NCBI GenBank assembly: GCA_902478645.1 | Contig: CABSLV010000009.1 | Location: 1 to 64,000, forward strand | Source of the DNA: an uncultured Flavobacteriales bacterium | GTDB lineage: Bacteria; Bacteroidota; Bacteroidia; Flavobacteriales; UBA1820 | Direction: 5' to 3' | Length of the DNA stretch: 64,000 nucleotides | In this document: positions 33,559 to 43,101 of the stretch, in pieces | Position numbering within the stretch: position 1 is the first letter of the stretch | How the letters are laid out: each line of letters starts with the position of its first letter | The notes under the pieces: model-generated | What the model was told of the DNA's origin: nothing | What the model saw: only the letters and a program-made list of their open reading frames with translations | The model's database searches: none | Position numbers and translations under genes: made by a program

Positions 33559-34257
33559 TCAAAGCTGTCCGTTCTGTGCCTGACGGATCATATCCTCGCT
33601 GGCCGTGATGTAAACCTCCACCCGGCGATTGGCCGCGCGGCCTTCCGCCGTGGAATTGTCGGCAATGGGAGCGTCGTAAGCCAGCCCTTCGGTCTTGATG
33701 CGGTCGCGGGAGATCCCCTGTCCTACCAGATTGTTGGCCACGGCCGTAGCACGCTCCAGGGAAAGGCGCTCATTGACCGCACGCGAACCGGTATTGTCCG
33801 TATGGCCATACACGGTGATGTCCGTCTGGGGATTGTTCCGCACGGAAGCGGCGAACTTGGCCAGGGAAGCGCGTGCCGAGGAACTCAATTCGGACTTTCC
33901 GGTGTCGAACAGGATACCCGAATCGAACGTTACCCGGATCGCCTGGAGATTGTTCTTGTCTGTCACCGTTTCCACCCGGGCCTCATCGCCCAACTGCGAT
34001 TCGAGTTCCGCCGCCTGGCGGTCCATTTTCTTGCCGATGGCCGCCCCGGCTGCCGTACCGACTACCCCGCCGACCGCCGCTCCGATCACCGCGCCTTTTC
34101 CTCCGCCGATGATCGCGCCCAGCCCGGCACCGGCTGCCACACCCGAACCAGCCCCGATGGCCGCACCTTTGCCCGTATTGGTCCAAGTCGAGCAGGAGGA
34201 ACAAGCCAATACCGCAGCGGCCAGTACGACCGCCATCTTACCGCTTACCTTTTTCAT
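33559..34257 (-). CDS. OmpA family lipoprotein with glycine-zipper domain (YiaD-like)
   Basis: The protein has 232 residues. The lipoprotein signal peptide has candidate lipid Cys19 or Cys22. A glycine-zipper stretch (about 29-75: KGAAIGAGSGVAAGAGLGAIIGGGKGAVIGAA...) likely inserts in or lies against the membrane. The OmpA C-terminal domain (about 105-222) has VTFDSGILFDTGKSEL, the VYGHTDNTGS motif and ANRRVEVYI, which bind peptidoglycan. It probably tethers the outer membrane to the wall. Confidence 0.92.
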   Translation of the reverse strand: MKKVSGKMAVVLAAAVLACSSCSTWTNTGKGAAIGAGSGVAAGAGLGAIIGGGKGAVIGAAVGGVVGTAAGAAIGKKMDRQAAELESQLGDEARVETVTDKNNLQAIRVTFDSGILFDTGKSELSSSARASLAKFAASVRNNPQTDITVYGHTDNTGSRAVNERLSLERATAVANNLVGQGISRDRIKTEGLAYDAPIADNSTAEGRAANRRVEVYITASEDMIRQAQNGQL

Positions 34258-34366
34258 CGTCTTCCGTATGTATTCGTTATTTTTTACCGGCGCAGCCGGA
34301 CTCCCCGACCACCTCCCTTTTCAAGACAAAGAAACACTTTCCCCGGCACTTTTGCAAGGGGAAAAA

Positions 34367-37159
34367 TCAATCCTGCCCGCGGGGCACCCAGCGCAGATTC
34401 AGCACCAGCGTCCGCCCGGCTTCCACCGGGATCGGATCTCCCAAAAGGCACATCTGCTCCGACTGCAAGACTCCGACCGAAGCCCGCTCCAAACGATCCA
34501 CCTCCCAACGTTCGATACCCAAGGCCGCAAAGTCGAACTCCGGAACGAACGACTGCTCCACCGAGGAGGTATTGCGACAAACGACCACCAACCGATCCGC
34601 CAACCGATAGGCCGACACGCGGATGAACGGATTGGATACGCGCACCGGAGAAGCCCCCTCGCTTTCGGGATAAAAACACACGTCATCGCCCTCCAGACCG
34701 AGTTCCTCGCGTGCCTCCCACAATGCCTTGATCCACGAAAGGGAAAGACTGTCCGAGAACACTCCGTACGCCGCCTGCCCACAGGACAGACCCGCCAACA
34801 CGTCCCCGGACGACGAAGGCGCAAGGCCATACTGCGGCAAGCCCCCCAAACGAGCCAAACGCTCCTCCCCGGTGGTTTTCCCCAAGGTATCAGGCACCAC
34901 CACCGCATCGATCCACGGAGCATGGCCCAGCAGCGAAGCGTCGAAGCCCTGCTCGTACCACAGCACGGTCAGCGGCTCTCCTGTTGCCGTGCGCCGCAAC
35001 GAATACTCCGGCAAGCGAAGACGATTGACCGTCTCGTCGGACAACACGACCCCTTGGACGCTTCTGCCGCGCAGGACTTCATCATAGAGGGTGTCCATCG
35101 CCGCACAGAACGACTCCTGCGGAGCGAAATACCACGTCCGCCCGGCATTTTCCCGGGTAAATGCATAACCCAGCGAAGCCAGTGCCCGCGCCGGGAATCC
35201 GTCGGCAGGCAGCGCAGAGGGACGCAAGTAAGGAAAGATGCCGACTCCCGCAGCCCACAAACTGTCCGCCCGGCGGCCGTTGCGACCTTCGAGCAGGCGA
35301 AGGGGCTGTGCGACAATGAGGCCGTCCGCCCGTCCTACTTCCTCTACCCGGGGAAGGGTATCGCCCTCCACCCACAACAGACGATGTCCATCGGCATTCC
35401 CTGCCGTATAACCCATCGGCAGCATCTGCATGGAGCACTGCAGGGAGATACTCTCGCCCGCCTGCATGCGCAGTGGGCCGCTGCCCACGATGAGCCCCGG
35501 ACGAGCCGCCTTGTACAAGGTAACCGTAGCCTCCGGCAAACGGTAAAACACGTTAGAAGTATCGGGATCGACCGTGACGAATACGCCACCATCCTCCCCG
35601 CCGATCCAAAGCCCTGAAAACCCTTCGGAAGGGTGCCGGCTGACCACCTGCCCGTCGGCTACGCAAACCGTATCGTAACAAGCCAGCCCCACCTGCTCGG
35701 AAAATCCGGCTTCGAGGGTGATGTTGCGAAAATCGATCCCGGAGAGTGCCTGCACCCTCACATCGTAATGGATCTTCCCGTAAGCCGACAGGCTGGCCTG
35801 CAGCCGGACGTCCATGTCGTGCGTACGGACGCTTCCTTCCCAGAGTTGCACACCGCCTTCCCGGCGGAGAAAGCGCAGGTCGCGCACACCGATCTTCCGG
35901 GTGCCGTTCGGAGTGGAGAACACCAGCAGCATCGGCACATCCAACAGAGAAGCCTGCCCGGTGTAGAGTTGGATGGGGAGGGCCGTTTCGGGATTGATGG
36001 CCAGCATGTTGTTCCCGCTGCTCACCAGATACCCCTGCGACATGGTCACCGGGAAACGGGGATTGAGGGCCAGGTTCGTCAGCGAATCCCGCCCGGACTT
36101 CTGCTCGATGCGCGAGAGGAAATCCGCCCGGCGGCTCGCCGCCGGATCCGGCACAGCATCCTCCACCCGTAGGGTAAACGGGACATCGCGCGCCGTCCCG
36201 CCTCCCTCTATCCGCAGCGAAAGGTCGTAGTTGCCCGCCGGCGTATCGGTCGAGGTCTCGACGACGGCCCAGATGCTGCGCAGCTCCCGGGGCGCGATCG
36301 ACTGTTCCTCGCCCCCCACCACCCGCAGGGAAATCCCCGCGCTGGGAGCCGATGTGTAGCGCACAACGAGGGAACACGGGACGCTGCCCGTGCCGACCAC
36401 ACCCACCTGCACCAGGGCTTTCTCTCCCACCGATACCCGAACGGTGTCGCCCACGGGCTTCGTTTCGGTCTTCCGGCCGAATATCCGGGAAAAGAACCCG
36501 CCGGAAGCCGGGGCGTCGTCCAAGGGAACAGCCCACAGGAGCGGGAGACGGTTTTCCCCGTTCAAGGGATAACGTTCGGGGACGAAATACGCGCGAAAGG
36601 CATCACCCGCCGCACGCGAAAAGTAAGCGTCCGCTTCGGTGGTTGTCGCGCAGACGGCGTAAGGGTCGTCCGAGGGGAGATCGCGCCATTGTATCTGGAG
36701 GGTTTCCGCCTGCGGGAAACGGATAAAGTCGGGATAATTCTCCGGGCGGTGTTTCCGGGTCCAGACAGCCCGGGAGAAGGCCCGGTCGGAAAGGTCGGCG
36801 TACGGCGCTCCATAGAGGATGTAATTACCGGCCGAGAGGGCTTCGAAGGCGATCACCAGTCGGTCGGGAGAAATTTCCCGAACATAGACATTGGCTACCC
36901 GCTGCCCGTCCGAGGCCCGATACACCGCCACACGCCGCAAGGCTTCCTCCGCCTTTTCCACCGGAAAGTCCGAGGGCATGCGCCACACCACGTCGGCACG
37001 CACCGCCCCAGCGGGACGGGCGACGTACACATACGCCCGCACCGACGCCATGGGCTCCACCCAAGGGGCCGCGGGTTGTGCCCCGAGGGAGATCGAGGAG
37101 AAAAACATCAGGAACAACCCGGTGAAAAATCGGGTGCGGGATTTCTTTTCTTTCAACAC
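34367..37159 (-). CDS. Large secreted glycosidase-like protein (DUF6067-type)
   Basis: The protein has 930 residues with signal peptide 1-27 (ISLGAQ). Visible layout: an N-terminal beta domain (about 30-230), an Ig-like stretch with ISLRVVGGEEQSIAPRELRSIWAVVETSTDTPAGNYDLSLRI (about 275-330, like NPCBM-associated domains), and a long beta-sandwich/GH-like region. Residues RTWYFAPQESFCAAMDTLYDEVL and GVVLSDETVNRLRLPEYS suggest the start of a catalytic barrel. This arrangement recalls DUF6067 glycoside-hydrolase-like proteins of gut Bacteroidetes, but the family call is tentative and the substrate unknown. It stands alone, without SusC/D partners. Confidence 0.6.
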   Translation of the reverse strand: MLKEKKSRTRFFTGLFLMFFSSISLGAQPAAPWVEPMASVRAYVYVARPAGAVRADVVWRMPSDFPVEKAEEALRRVAVYRASDGQRVANVYVREISPDRLVIAFEALSAGNYILYGAPYADLSDRAFSRAVWTRKHRPENYPDFIRFPQAETLQIQWRDLPSDDPYAVCATTTEADAYFSRAAGDAFRAYFVPERYPLNGENRLPLLWAVPLDDAPASGGFFSRIFGRKTETKPVGDTVRVSVGEKALVQVGVVGTGSVPCSLVVRYTSAPSAGISLRVVGGEEQSIAPRELRSIWAVVETSTDTPAGNYDLSLRIEGGGTARDVPFTLRVEDAVPDPAASRRADFLSRIEQKSGRDSLTNLALNPRFPVTMSQGYLVSSGNNMLAINPETALPIQLYTGQASLLDVPMLLVFSTPNGTRKIGVRDLRFLRREGGVQLWEGSVRTHDMDVRLQASLSAYGKIHYDVRVQALSGIDFRNITLEAGFSEQVGLACYDTVCVADGQVVSRHPSEGFSGLWIGGEDGGVFVTVDPDTSNVFYRLPEATVTLYKAARPGLIVGSGPLRMQAGESISLQCSMQMLPMGYTAGNADGHRLLWVEGDTLPRVEEVGRADGLIVAQPLRLLEGRNGRRADSLWAAGVGIFPYLRPSALPADGFPARALASLGYAFTRENAGRTWYFAPQESFCAAMDTLYDEVLRGRSVQGVVLSDETVNRLRLPEYSLRRTATGEPLTVLWYEQGFDASLLGHAPWIDAVVVPDTLGKTTGEERLARLGGLPQYGLAPSSSGDVLAGLSCGQAAYGVFSDSLSLSWIKALWEAREELGLEGDDVCFYPESEGASPVRVSNPFIRVSAYRLADRLVVVCRNTSSVEQSFVPEFDFAALGIERWEVDRLERASVGVLQSEQMCLLGDPIPVEAGRTLVLNLRWVPRGQD

Positions 37160-37295
37160 ACGTCTGTTTTTTTGTCTTCGAGCCCCGAGCGGCTCTCTCC
37201 GGCTGTTTTTTTGAATTTCAAAAGTACGGACTTTTCCCCGGAACGGGGCAAAAAAAGGCGCTTTTAAGTCCCGGGGCGAAAAGTATCGCGAAAAA

Positions 37296-37327
37296 CTTGC
37301 ATATTCGACAAAGCAAACGTATCTTTG
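37296..37327 (+). promoter_or_regulatory. Promoter of rplU-rpmA
   Basis: CTTG (37296-37299), 20-nt spacer, TATCTTTG (37320-37327), 57 bp before the rplU ATG. Confidence 0.72.
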
Positions 37328-37384
37328 CCGTCCCGAAGAAAGGGGAAAATTTCATTGTTCAACAACACATACAAACCGTTACAA

Positions 37385-37696
37385 ATGTACGCAATCGTAG
37401 AAATAGCGGGGTTTCAGTACAAAGTACAAAAAGACCAGTATGTCTATGTCAATCGCCTGGCCGGCGAAGTGGACAGCGCGGTAACCTTCGACAAGGTGCT
37501 GCTGGTGGCCGATGACAAAGACGTAAAAATCGGCACCCCGACTGTATCAGGCGCAAAGGTAGAGGGCAAGATCCTCGAGCACCTGAGAGGAGAAAAAGTT
37601 CTGGTATTCAAGAAAAAACGCCGCAAAGGCTACCAAACCCTCAACGGACACCGTCAGTATCTGACCAAGGTCCTGATCAGCGACATCGTGGCTTGA
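37385..37696 (+). CDS. rplU: 50S ribosomal protein L21
   Basis: The protein has 103 residues, normal for L21. It begins [25 protein letters not shown] and contains the 23S-binding basic loop [23 protein letters not shown]. The frame is open 20 codons earlier, but that ATG lies at the promoter and the family start is MYA. It is followed 52 bp later by rpmA, the universal order. Confidence 0.98.
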   Translation: MYAIVEIAGFQYKVQKDQYVYVNRLAGEVDSAVTFDKVLLVADDKDVKIGTPTVSGAKVEGKILEHLRGEKVLVFKKKRRKGYQTLNGHRQYLTKVLISDIVA

Positions 37697-37748
37697 GAAA
37701 AAAGCCCGGGAACAAATTCGTCTAACCAAAAAAAAACAGAGATAAGAA

Positions 37749-38012
37749 ATGGCACACAAGAAAGGTGTCGGTAGTTCCAAGAACGGTCGTGATTCGGAAA
37801 GCAAGCGCTTGGGCGTGAAGATCTTCTCCGGAGAGGCTGCCGTAGCCGGCAACATCATCGTACGCCAGAGAGGCACCAAACACTACGCAGGACAGAACGT
37901 CGGCATGGGACGCGACCACACCCTGTTCGCCAAAGCGGACGGAGTGGTTACCTTCCAGAAAAAGCAGGGCGACAAGTCTGTTGTCAGCGTAATCCCCGTA
38001 ACGGAAGCCTAA
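37749..38012 (+). CDS. rpmA: 50S ribosomal protein L27
   Basis: The protein has 87 residues. It begins [23 protein letters not shown], with the flexible N-terminus that reaches the peptidyl-transferase centre and none of the cleavable extension found in Firmicutes. [26 protein letters not shown] is the conserved core. A terminator follows within 30 bp. Confidence 0.98.
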   Translation: MAHKKGVGSSKNGRDSESKRLGVKIFSGEAAVAGNIIVRQRGTKHYAGQNVGMGRDHTLFAKADGVVTFQKKQGDKSVVSVIPVTEA

Positions 38013-38040
38013 GGGCGCCGTTATCGCTTTAAAATAGGCA

Positions 38041-38075
38041 AAAACCGGAACCGACCTGTCGGTTCCGGTTTTTTT
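38041..38075 (+). terminator. Terminator after rpmA
   Basis: A 15-bp perfect stem with two-base apex (38041-38055 with 38058-38072) runs into a seven-T tract. Confidence 0.92.
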
Positions 38076-38162
38076 GTGCCCCGGAGAAACCATATGACCG
38101 GTGCGGACAAAGCCCCCCTACGCTTGCCCGCAGCCGCACGATTCTTCAAAATAAAATCCCCC

Positions 38163-39245
38163 TTAAAAATCGAACTTCAACTGCCGCACATAGCACACCG
38201 GAGCATCCGGCAAAGAGTTCGACACGCTCAAACCCAGCAGGCGCACCGGCCTATCACCCAACTCCTCTCGCGCCTGTGCCAACAACCGCTTGGCCAGCGG
38301 GAGAATATCGGCTTTCGTTTCAAAAGCCTCCCGACGGGTCACGCTTCGGGTGTGCTGGGAAAAATCGGCAAACTTGATCTTGAAAGTCAACGTCGAGCCC
38401 CGAAATCCGCTGCGGGCGATCCTCCCTTCGAGGTCGAGCACCACGTGGTACAACTCGATGAGTAGTGCAGCGGGCGTATCGACATCCTGCTCCAAGGTAT
38501 GCTCGCACCCCACCGACTTACGGATGCGCGCCGGTTGGACCGCACGCAGGTCCACCCCGCGGGCAAAGTCGTAATACACCCCGCCCTGCTTGCCGAAATT
38601 GCGCAAGAGAAAGTCGCGGCTGCACTCCCGCAAATCCTTCCCCGTACGGATACCCAAAGCGTGCATTCGCCGGGCTGTTACTCGCCCCACGCCCCAAAAA
38701 TCCTCCACAGGCAACCGATCGATGAACCATTGCGCACGGTCGGGATGGATGGTGCACAGACCATCGGGCTTGCGGTAGTCGGAGGCTACCTTGGCCAGAA
38801 ATTTGTTGTACGACACCCCGGCCGAGGCCACCAGGGACAATTCCTCCCGGATACGGGACTTGATCTGCCGGGCGATCTCCACCGCCAGTTCGATCCCCGG
38901 TTTGTTCTGCGTTACATCCAGAAAAGCCTCGTCGAGCGAGAGGGGCTCCACCACGTCGGTGTACTGATGAAAAATGGAACGGATCTGCAGCGAAACTTCC
39001 TTGTACACCTCCATCCGCGGGGGTACAAAAACGAGCGAAGCACACAATTCGCGCGCACGCATGCACGACATGGCCGAACGCACTCCGTACCGCCGCGCGG
39101 CATAACTGGCGGCGCAGACCACCCCGCGTGGCTGTCCGCTGCCCACCGCGATGGGCAGACCGCGCAACTCGGGATGATCCCGCTGCTCGACCGAGGCGTA
39201 GAAGGCATCCATGTCGATGTGGATGATCTTGCGAAGCGGTTCCAT
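38163..39245 (-). CDS. dinB: DNA polymerase IV (Y family)
   Basis: The protein has 360 residues. It is a translesion polymerase. Catalytic carboxylates lie in IIHIDMDAFYASVEQRD near the N-terminus and in SLDEAFLDV. The helix-hairpin-helix thumb has VEDFWGVGRVTARRMHALGI, followed by a little-finger domain. The C-terminus (QLKFDF) may act as a clamp-binding tail. The Met at 39245 is chosen because it opens the Y-family fold and lies just after the -7 element; the longer frame to 39398 does not. Confidence 0.95.
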   Translation of the reverse strand: MEPLRKIIHIDMDAFYASVEQRDHPELRGLPIAVGSGQPRGVVCAASYAARRYGVRSAMSCMRARELCASLVFVPPRMEVYKEVSLQIRSIFHQYTDVVEPLSLDEAFLDVTQNKPGIELAVEIARQIKSRIREELSLVASAGVSYNKFLAKVASDYRKPDGLCTIHPDRAQWFIDRLPVEDFWGVGRVTARRMHALGIRTGKDLRECSRDFLLRNFGKQGGVYYDFARGVDLRAVQPARIRKSVGCEHTLEQDVDTPAALLIELYHVVLDLEGRIARSGFRGSTLTFKIKFADFSQHTRSVTRREAFETKADILPLAKRLLAQAREELGDRPVRLLGLSVSNSLPDAPVCYVRQLKFDF

Positions 39246-39264
39246 AAACTCTCCTCCGATGTAG

Positions 39265-39272
39265 CAAAGATA
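39265..39272 (-). promoter_or_regulatory. Candidate -7 element for dinB
   Basis: On the minus strand TATCTTTG lies 20 bp before the ATG. No LexA-like palindrome was recognised nearby. Confidence 0.5.
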
Positions 39273-39333
39273 GCAAAAGCCGGACGCTGTGCCCGCCCCC
39301 CTTCTCTGCCATGACGCATGTCCGTAAAAAACA

Positions 39334-39364
39334 TTCGCGCCGTTTTTTGAAAAAACGGCGCGAA
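39334..39364. terminator. Terminator of the winged-helix gene
   Basis: A 15-bp perfect inverted repeat (39334-39348 with 39350-39364) with A6/T6 tracts in its arms, between dinB and the winged-helix gene (both minus). Confidence 0.85.
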
Positions 39365-39394
39365 CGAAAATGCTCGGAAAGCGATCCGTGAGGA

Positions 39395-39709
39395 TCAATC
39401 CTTTTCGCAGAGCAGTTTGTAACCTTTACCCCGGACATTGGCCAGTTGCACATTGGTGTCCTGTCCCAGATATTTGCGCAACTTGGTGATGAATACGTCC
39501 ATCGAGCGGGCGTTGAAGAAGTCGTCGTACCCCCAGAGTTTCTTGAGGATAAACGATCTTTCGACCAACTCGCCCATGTTTTCGCAGAAGATCAGCAAAA
39601 GCTCGGCTTCCCGGGTGGTGAGTTTGCGGCTCTCCCCTTCGAAGGTCAGCGTGCGCTTGCGGAAATCGAAAACATAAGCGCCGATCTTGAATTCTGTTTG
39701 CATGTTCAT
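39395..39709 (-). CDS. Standalone OmpR/PhoB-type winged-helix protein
   Basis: The protein has 104 residues and consists only of the DNA-binding domain of an OmpR-type regulator. It has FDFRKRTLTFEGESRKLTTREAELLLIF, then KKLWGYDDFFNARSMDVFITKLRKYLG and NVRGKGYKLL, the beta-hairpin wing. No receiver domain is encoded upstream in any frame. It must therefore be controlled by level, dimerisation or a partner protein. A minus-strand -7 element (39795-39788) lies upstream. Confidence 0.88.
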   Translation of the reverse strand: MNMQTEFKIGAYVFDFRKRTLTFEGESRKLTTREAELLLIFCENMGELVERSFILKKLWGYDDFFNARSMDVFITKLRKYLGQDTNVQLANVRGKGYKLLCEKD

Positions 39710-39787
39710 GGCACTTCTCCTTTATTTTGATTATTGATTTTTTACAACACTCTGTTTCTCCCTGCGGGAAGGGATATTTTTCGGTTA

Positions 39788-39795
39788 CAAAGTTA
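39788..39795 (-). promoter_or_regulatory. Candidate -7 element of the winged-helix gene
   Basis: TAACTTTG on the minus strand, 79 bp before the start codon, in an AT-rich stretch. The -33 is degenerate. Confidence 0.45.
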
Positions 39796-39994
39796 ATTCT
39801 ATTTAATAGAAGAAATAAAAAAATAGTCCTAATTTTTCGCAAGGCGACTTGCTGCTTCTGTTAATTTTTTCATAAACAGTCCTCCTCGCCCGCAGGAAAA
39901 GTCCTCACTCAGACGACAAACCGAAGGATTTTCCCTATCTTCGCACTCGAAAAACAGACCAAACACACACCGACAAACATCTTCGCAGACGCCT

Positions 39995-42900
39995 ATGAAA
40001 TTGCCCGCCCTCTCCCAAAAAAACATCAACATACTGGCCGGGTGGCTGATGTTCGCCATCGGTTCGCTGGTATACATCCTCACCACCGAGCCTACCGCTC
40101 CGCTGTGGGACTGTCCGGAATATACGGCTACGGCCGTTAAACTGGAAGTAGGACACCCCCCGGGAGCACCTCTGTTCCAAATGATGGGCGCGGTGATCTC
40201 CAACATGTTCGACGTAGATCCGACCCGTATCGCCTTCATGATGAATGTATTCGCCTGTCTTGCGGGCGGAGTGGCCATCATGCTGCTCCTGTGGGTGATC
40301 ACCTATTTCGGGAAACGCATCGTCGGGAAAAACTGGGGAGAACTCTCCACCCCGACTTTTGCCGCAGTGATCGGCAGCGGTATAGTAGGTTCGGCTGCCA
40401 TCCTGTTTTCCGATACGTTCTGGTTCAACGCCACTGAAAGCGAAGTTTACTCCCTGGCCAATACATTTACGGTACTGGTCTTCTACTGCGCCATCCGTTG
40501 GGCGGACGGCTTCGGACGACCGCGCAACAACAAATGGCTGATCCTGATCGCTCTGCTGGTCGGACTGGCACCGGGCGTACACTTCATGGGTATGCTGGGT
40601 GTTCCGGCCGTGGTGATGATCTACTATTTCAAAACAACGGAAAAGAAGATCACCACCAAGCGGTTTATCCTGGCCAACCTCGTGGCAGCGGCCATCCTGG
40701 TGCTGATCTTCGGGGCGATCTTCCCGTTCCTGATCAATTCGTTCGGGGCGGCCGATATTTTCCTGGTCAATACTCTGGGAGCACCGTTCCACACGGGGAC
40801 CATCCTGTGGGCCGTACTGCTGACGGGAATTTGCGTATTCCTGCTTTGGTGGAGCCGCAAGAAAGGTTGGCTGGCTGTCAATACGACCGTTTTGGCACTC
40901 ATGTTCATCGTCATCGGATTTTCCTGCTATCTGATGATCCCTATCCGCTCGAATGCCAATACACCGATCAACGAGAACAATCCTTCGACTTCGGCCGGGC
41001 TGGATTACTACTTCTCCCGCGAGCAATACGGATCTTCCCCCCTCCTCTACGGACCGTCCTACAACGCGCGTCCCGATATGTCCGACCCGTACATCATCGG
41101 CGATCCGATCTATGAGCCGGACAACGAAACAGACCGGTACGAAGTGGTGGATCACGGGCTGTCGATCCGTTTCCTGCCTCAATACATGAACCTGTTCCCC
41201 CGCGTATCGAACGACCGGCCGGACTATGCGAAAAACTATCAGACGCTCACCGGTCTGAAGGAAGGCGAGGTTCCTTCGTTCGGCGACAACCTGTACTTCT
41301 TCCTAACCTACCAGTTAGGCTACATGAACATGCGGTACTTCCTGTGGAACTTCGCCGGCCGACAGAACGACTACCAGGGCAACGGCGAACCCTACAAAGG
41401 CAACTGGATCTCCGGCATTGCTCCGCTCGACGCCATGCGCCTGGGGCCGCAAGACGCACAGGCGGACTACATGAAGGACAACAAGGCGCTGAACAAGTAC
41501 TACTTCCTCCCGCTCATTCTGGGACTCATCGGACTGTACTTCCACTTCAAGCGCAAAGATCAGGATGCCTACGCCACCTTCCTGTTTTTCCTGATCACCG
41601 GCGTGGGCATCACCCTGTACACGAACAACCCTCCGTACGAACCGCGTGAACGGGATTACGCCTTGGTTACCTCGTTCTGGACCTTCGGCGTATGGATCGG
41701 TTTGGGCGTGCTGGCGCTGTACACTTGGCTGAAGAAATACGTCGCCCAGCGGCAGAAACTGACCTTGAGTTTAGGCATCAGCGCGATCTGCCTGTTGGCC
41801 GTGCCGGTACTGATGGCTTGTCAAAACTGGGACGACCACGATCGCTCCACCCGCACTACAGCCCGTGCCGTGGGACGGGACTACCTGTCCAGCGTGGGCA
41901 AAAACGGGATCATCGTTTCCTACGGGGACAACGACACTTTCCCGCTGTGGTACATGCAGGAAGTCGAAGGATACCGCACCGATGTCCGCGTGGTAAACAC
42001 CTCGCTGCTGATGTGCGACTGGTACATCGACCAGATGCGCCGCCAGTTCTACGACAGCCCGGCTCTGCCGCTTTCCCTGCCGCAGAAGATGTACAAGGGA
42101 AAGACCAACGAAACGGTTTATCTGAACGACGATCCGTCCAACCCTTTCCGGGACAAAGAACTGGACATCAAGACGTTCATGGACCTGATCCGTTCGGGAC
42201 ACCCCTTGTTCCGACAGGAGGACATGTTCGGCCAGTATGACGCCTTGCTGCCTACCAACAAGATTTCGATCCCGGTAAACAAGGAAAATGCAGTCAAATA
42301 CGGCCTTGTCCGCCCGGAAGAGGCTCCGTACCTGGAGGATTCGCTCCACATCACCATCGGAAATCCTGCGCGGGGCAACTCCATCGACAAAAAGACCCTT
42401 GCTTTCCTGGACTTCCTCTCCAACTATCAGTGGGATCGTCCGATCCATTTCGGGCTGGGTTCTGCGGCCAATCCGGCGACGAACATGTTCGGATTGCAGG
42501 ACTACATGATCCTTGAAGGTCTTACCTACAAACTGGTTCCCGTCAAGATCTCCAACCTCGATGCCTGCGACGGCGACCGTTCCTACCAGATCATCACCCA
42601 GGAATGGGAATTTGGCGGCATGGACAACCCCAAGACCTATCTTTCGGAAGCCGACCGCCGCACCGCCACGCATGTCCGCTCGGCCATCAATTTCGCCTCA
42701 CGCGCTCTGATGCTCGACGGAGACACCGCACGGGCTCGGGAATTGCTGAACCTTTCGGTCGAAAAAATGCCGGCCAACCGGTTTGAACCGAACTACTACG
42801 TGATCGAGACCATCAAGCTGCTGTACGCCGCCGCAGATCCACAGACGGCCGACAGCCTCGCCCGTTACGAGTTCGACCAACTGGAGAAAGACTTGGTGTA

Positions 42901-43093
42901 CTTCTACTCCTTCCCGAATCGGCTTCGGATGAATGTATATTCCGATGCCCGGACGGACCTGATGCTGTACAACCTGTTGCTCTCCTATGTCGAAAAGAAC
43001 AATCCGGAACTTTTTGCCGAGAAAAAAGAATATTACGAAAAACTTACGGCAGCGTTCGTATCGCTGTACCCGTTCGTGATCCGAAAAGAATAA
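39995..43093 (+). CDS. DUF2723 multi-span membrane protein (glycosyltransferase-like, TMEM260 family)
   Basis: The protein has 1032 residues. The first half has about a dozen membrane helices and the family signature LYILTTEPTAPLWDCPEYTATAVKLEVGHPPGAPLFQMMG, with acidic residues in a DCPE loop like those of GT-C glycosyltransferases. The second half (from about 620) is a large extracytoplasmic domain. Eukaryotic TMEM260 is a protein O-mannosyltransferase, so a role in protein O-glycosylation is plausible, but unproven here. It is followed 8 bp later by a deacetylase gene and then a HAD phosphatase. Confidence 0.88.
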   Translation: MKLPALSQKNINILAGWLMFAIGSLVYILTTEPTAPLWDCPEYTATAVKLEVGHPPGAPLFQMMGAVISNMFDVDPTRIAFMMNVFACLAGGVAIMLLLWVITYFGKRIVGKNWGELSTPTFAAVIGSGIVGSAAILFSDTFWFNATESEVYSLANTFTVLVFYCAIRWADGFGRPRNNKWLILIALLVGLAPGVHFMGMLGVPAVVMIYYFKTTEKKITTKRFILANLVAAAILVLIFGAIFPFLINSFGAADIFLVNTLGAPFHTGTILWAVLLTGICVFLLWWSRKKGWLAVNTTVLALMFIVIGFSCYLMIPIRSNANTPINENNPSTSAGLDYYFSREQYGSSPLLYGPSYNARPDMSDPYIIGDPIYEPDNETDRYEVVDHGLSIRFLPQYMNLFPRVSNDRPDYAKNYQTLTGLKEGEVPSFGDNLYFFLTYQLGYMNMRYFLWNFAGRQNDYQGNGEPYKGNWISGIAPLDAMRLGPQDAQADYMKDNKALNKYYFLPLILGLIGLYFHFKRKDQDAYATFLFFLITGVGITLYTNNPPYEPRERDYALVTSFWTFGVWIGLGVLALYTWLKKYVAQRQKLTLSLGISAICLLAVPVLMACQNWDDHDRSTRTTARAVGRDYLSSVGKNGIIVSYGDNDTFPLWYMQEVEGYRTDVRVVNTSLLMCDWYIDQMRRQFYDSPALPLSLPQKMYKGKTNETVYLNDDPSNPFRDKELDIKTFMDLIRSGHPLFRQEDMFGQYDALLPTNKISIPVNKENAVKYGLVRPEEAPYLEDSLHITIGNPARGNSIDKKTLAFLDFLSNYQWDRPIHFGLGSAANPATNMFGLQDYMILEGLTYKLVPVKISNLDACDGDRSYQIITQEWEFGGMDNPKTYLSEADRRTATHVRSAINFASRALMLDGDTARARELLNLSVEKMPANRFEPNYYVIETIKLLYAAADPQTADSLARYEFDQLEKDLVYFYSFPNRLRMNVYSDARTDLMLYNLLLSYVEKNNPELFAEKKEYYEKLTAAFVSLYPFVIRKE

Positions 43094-43101
43094 CCGCGCC
43101 G

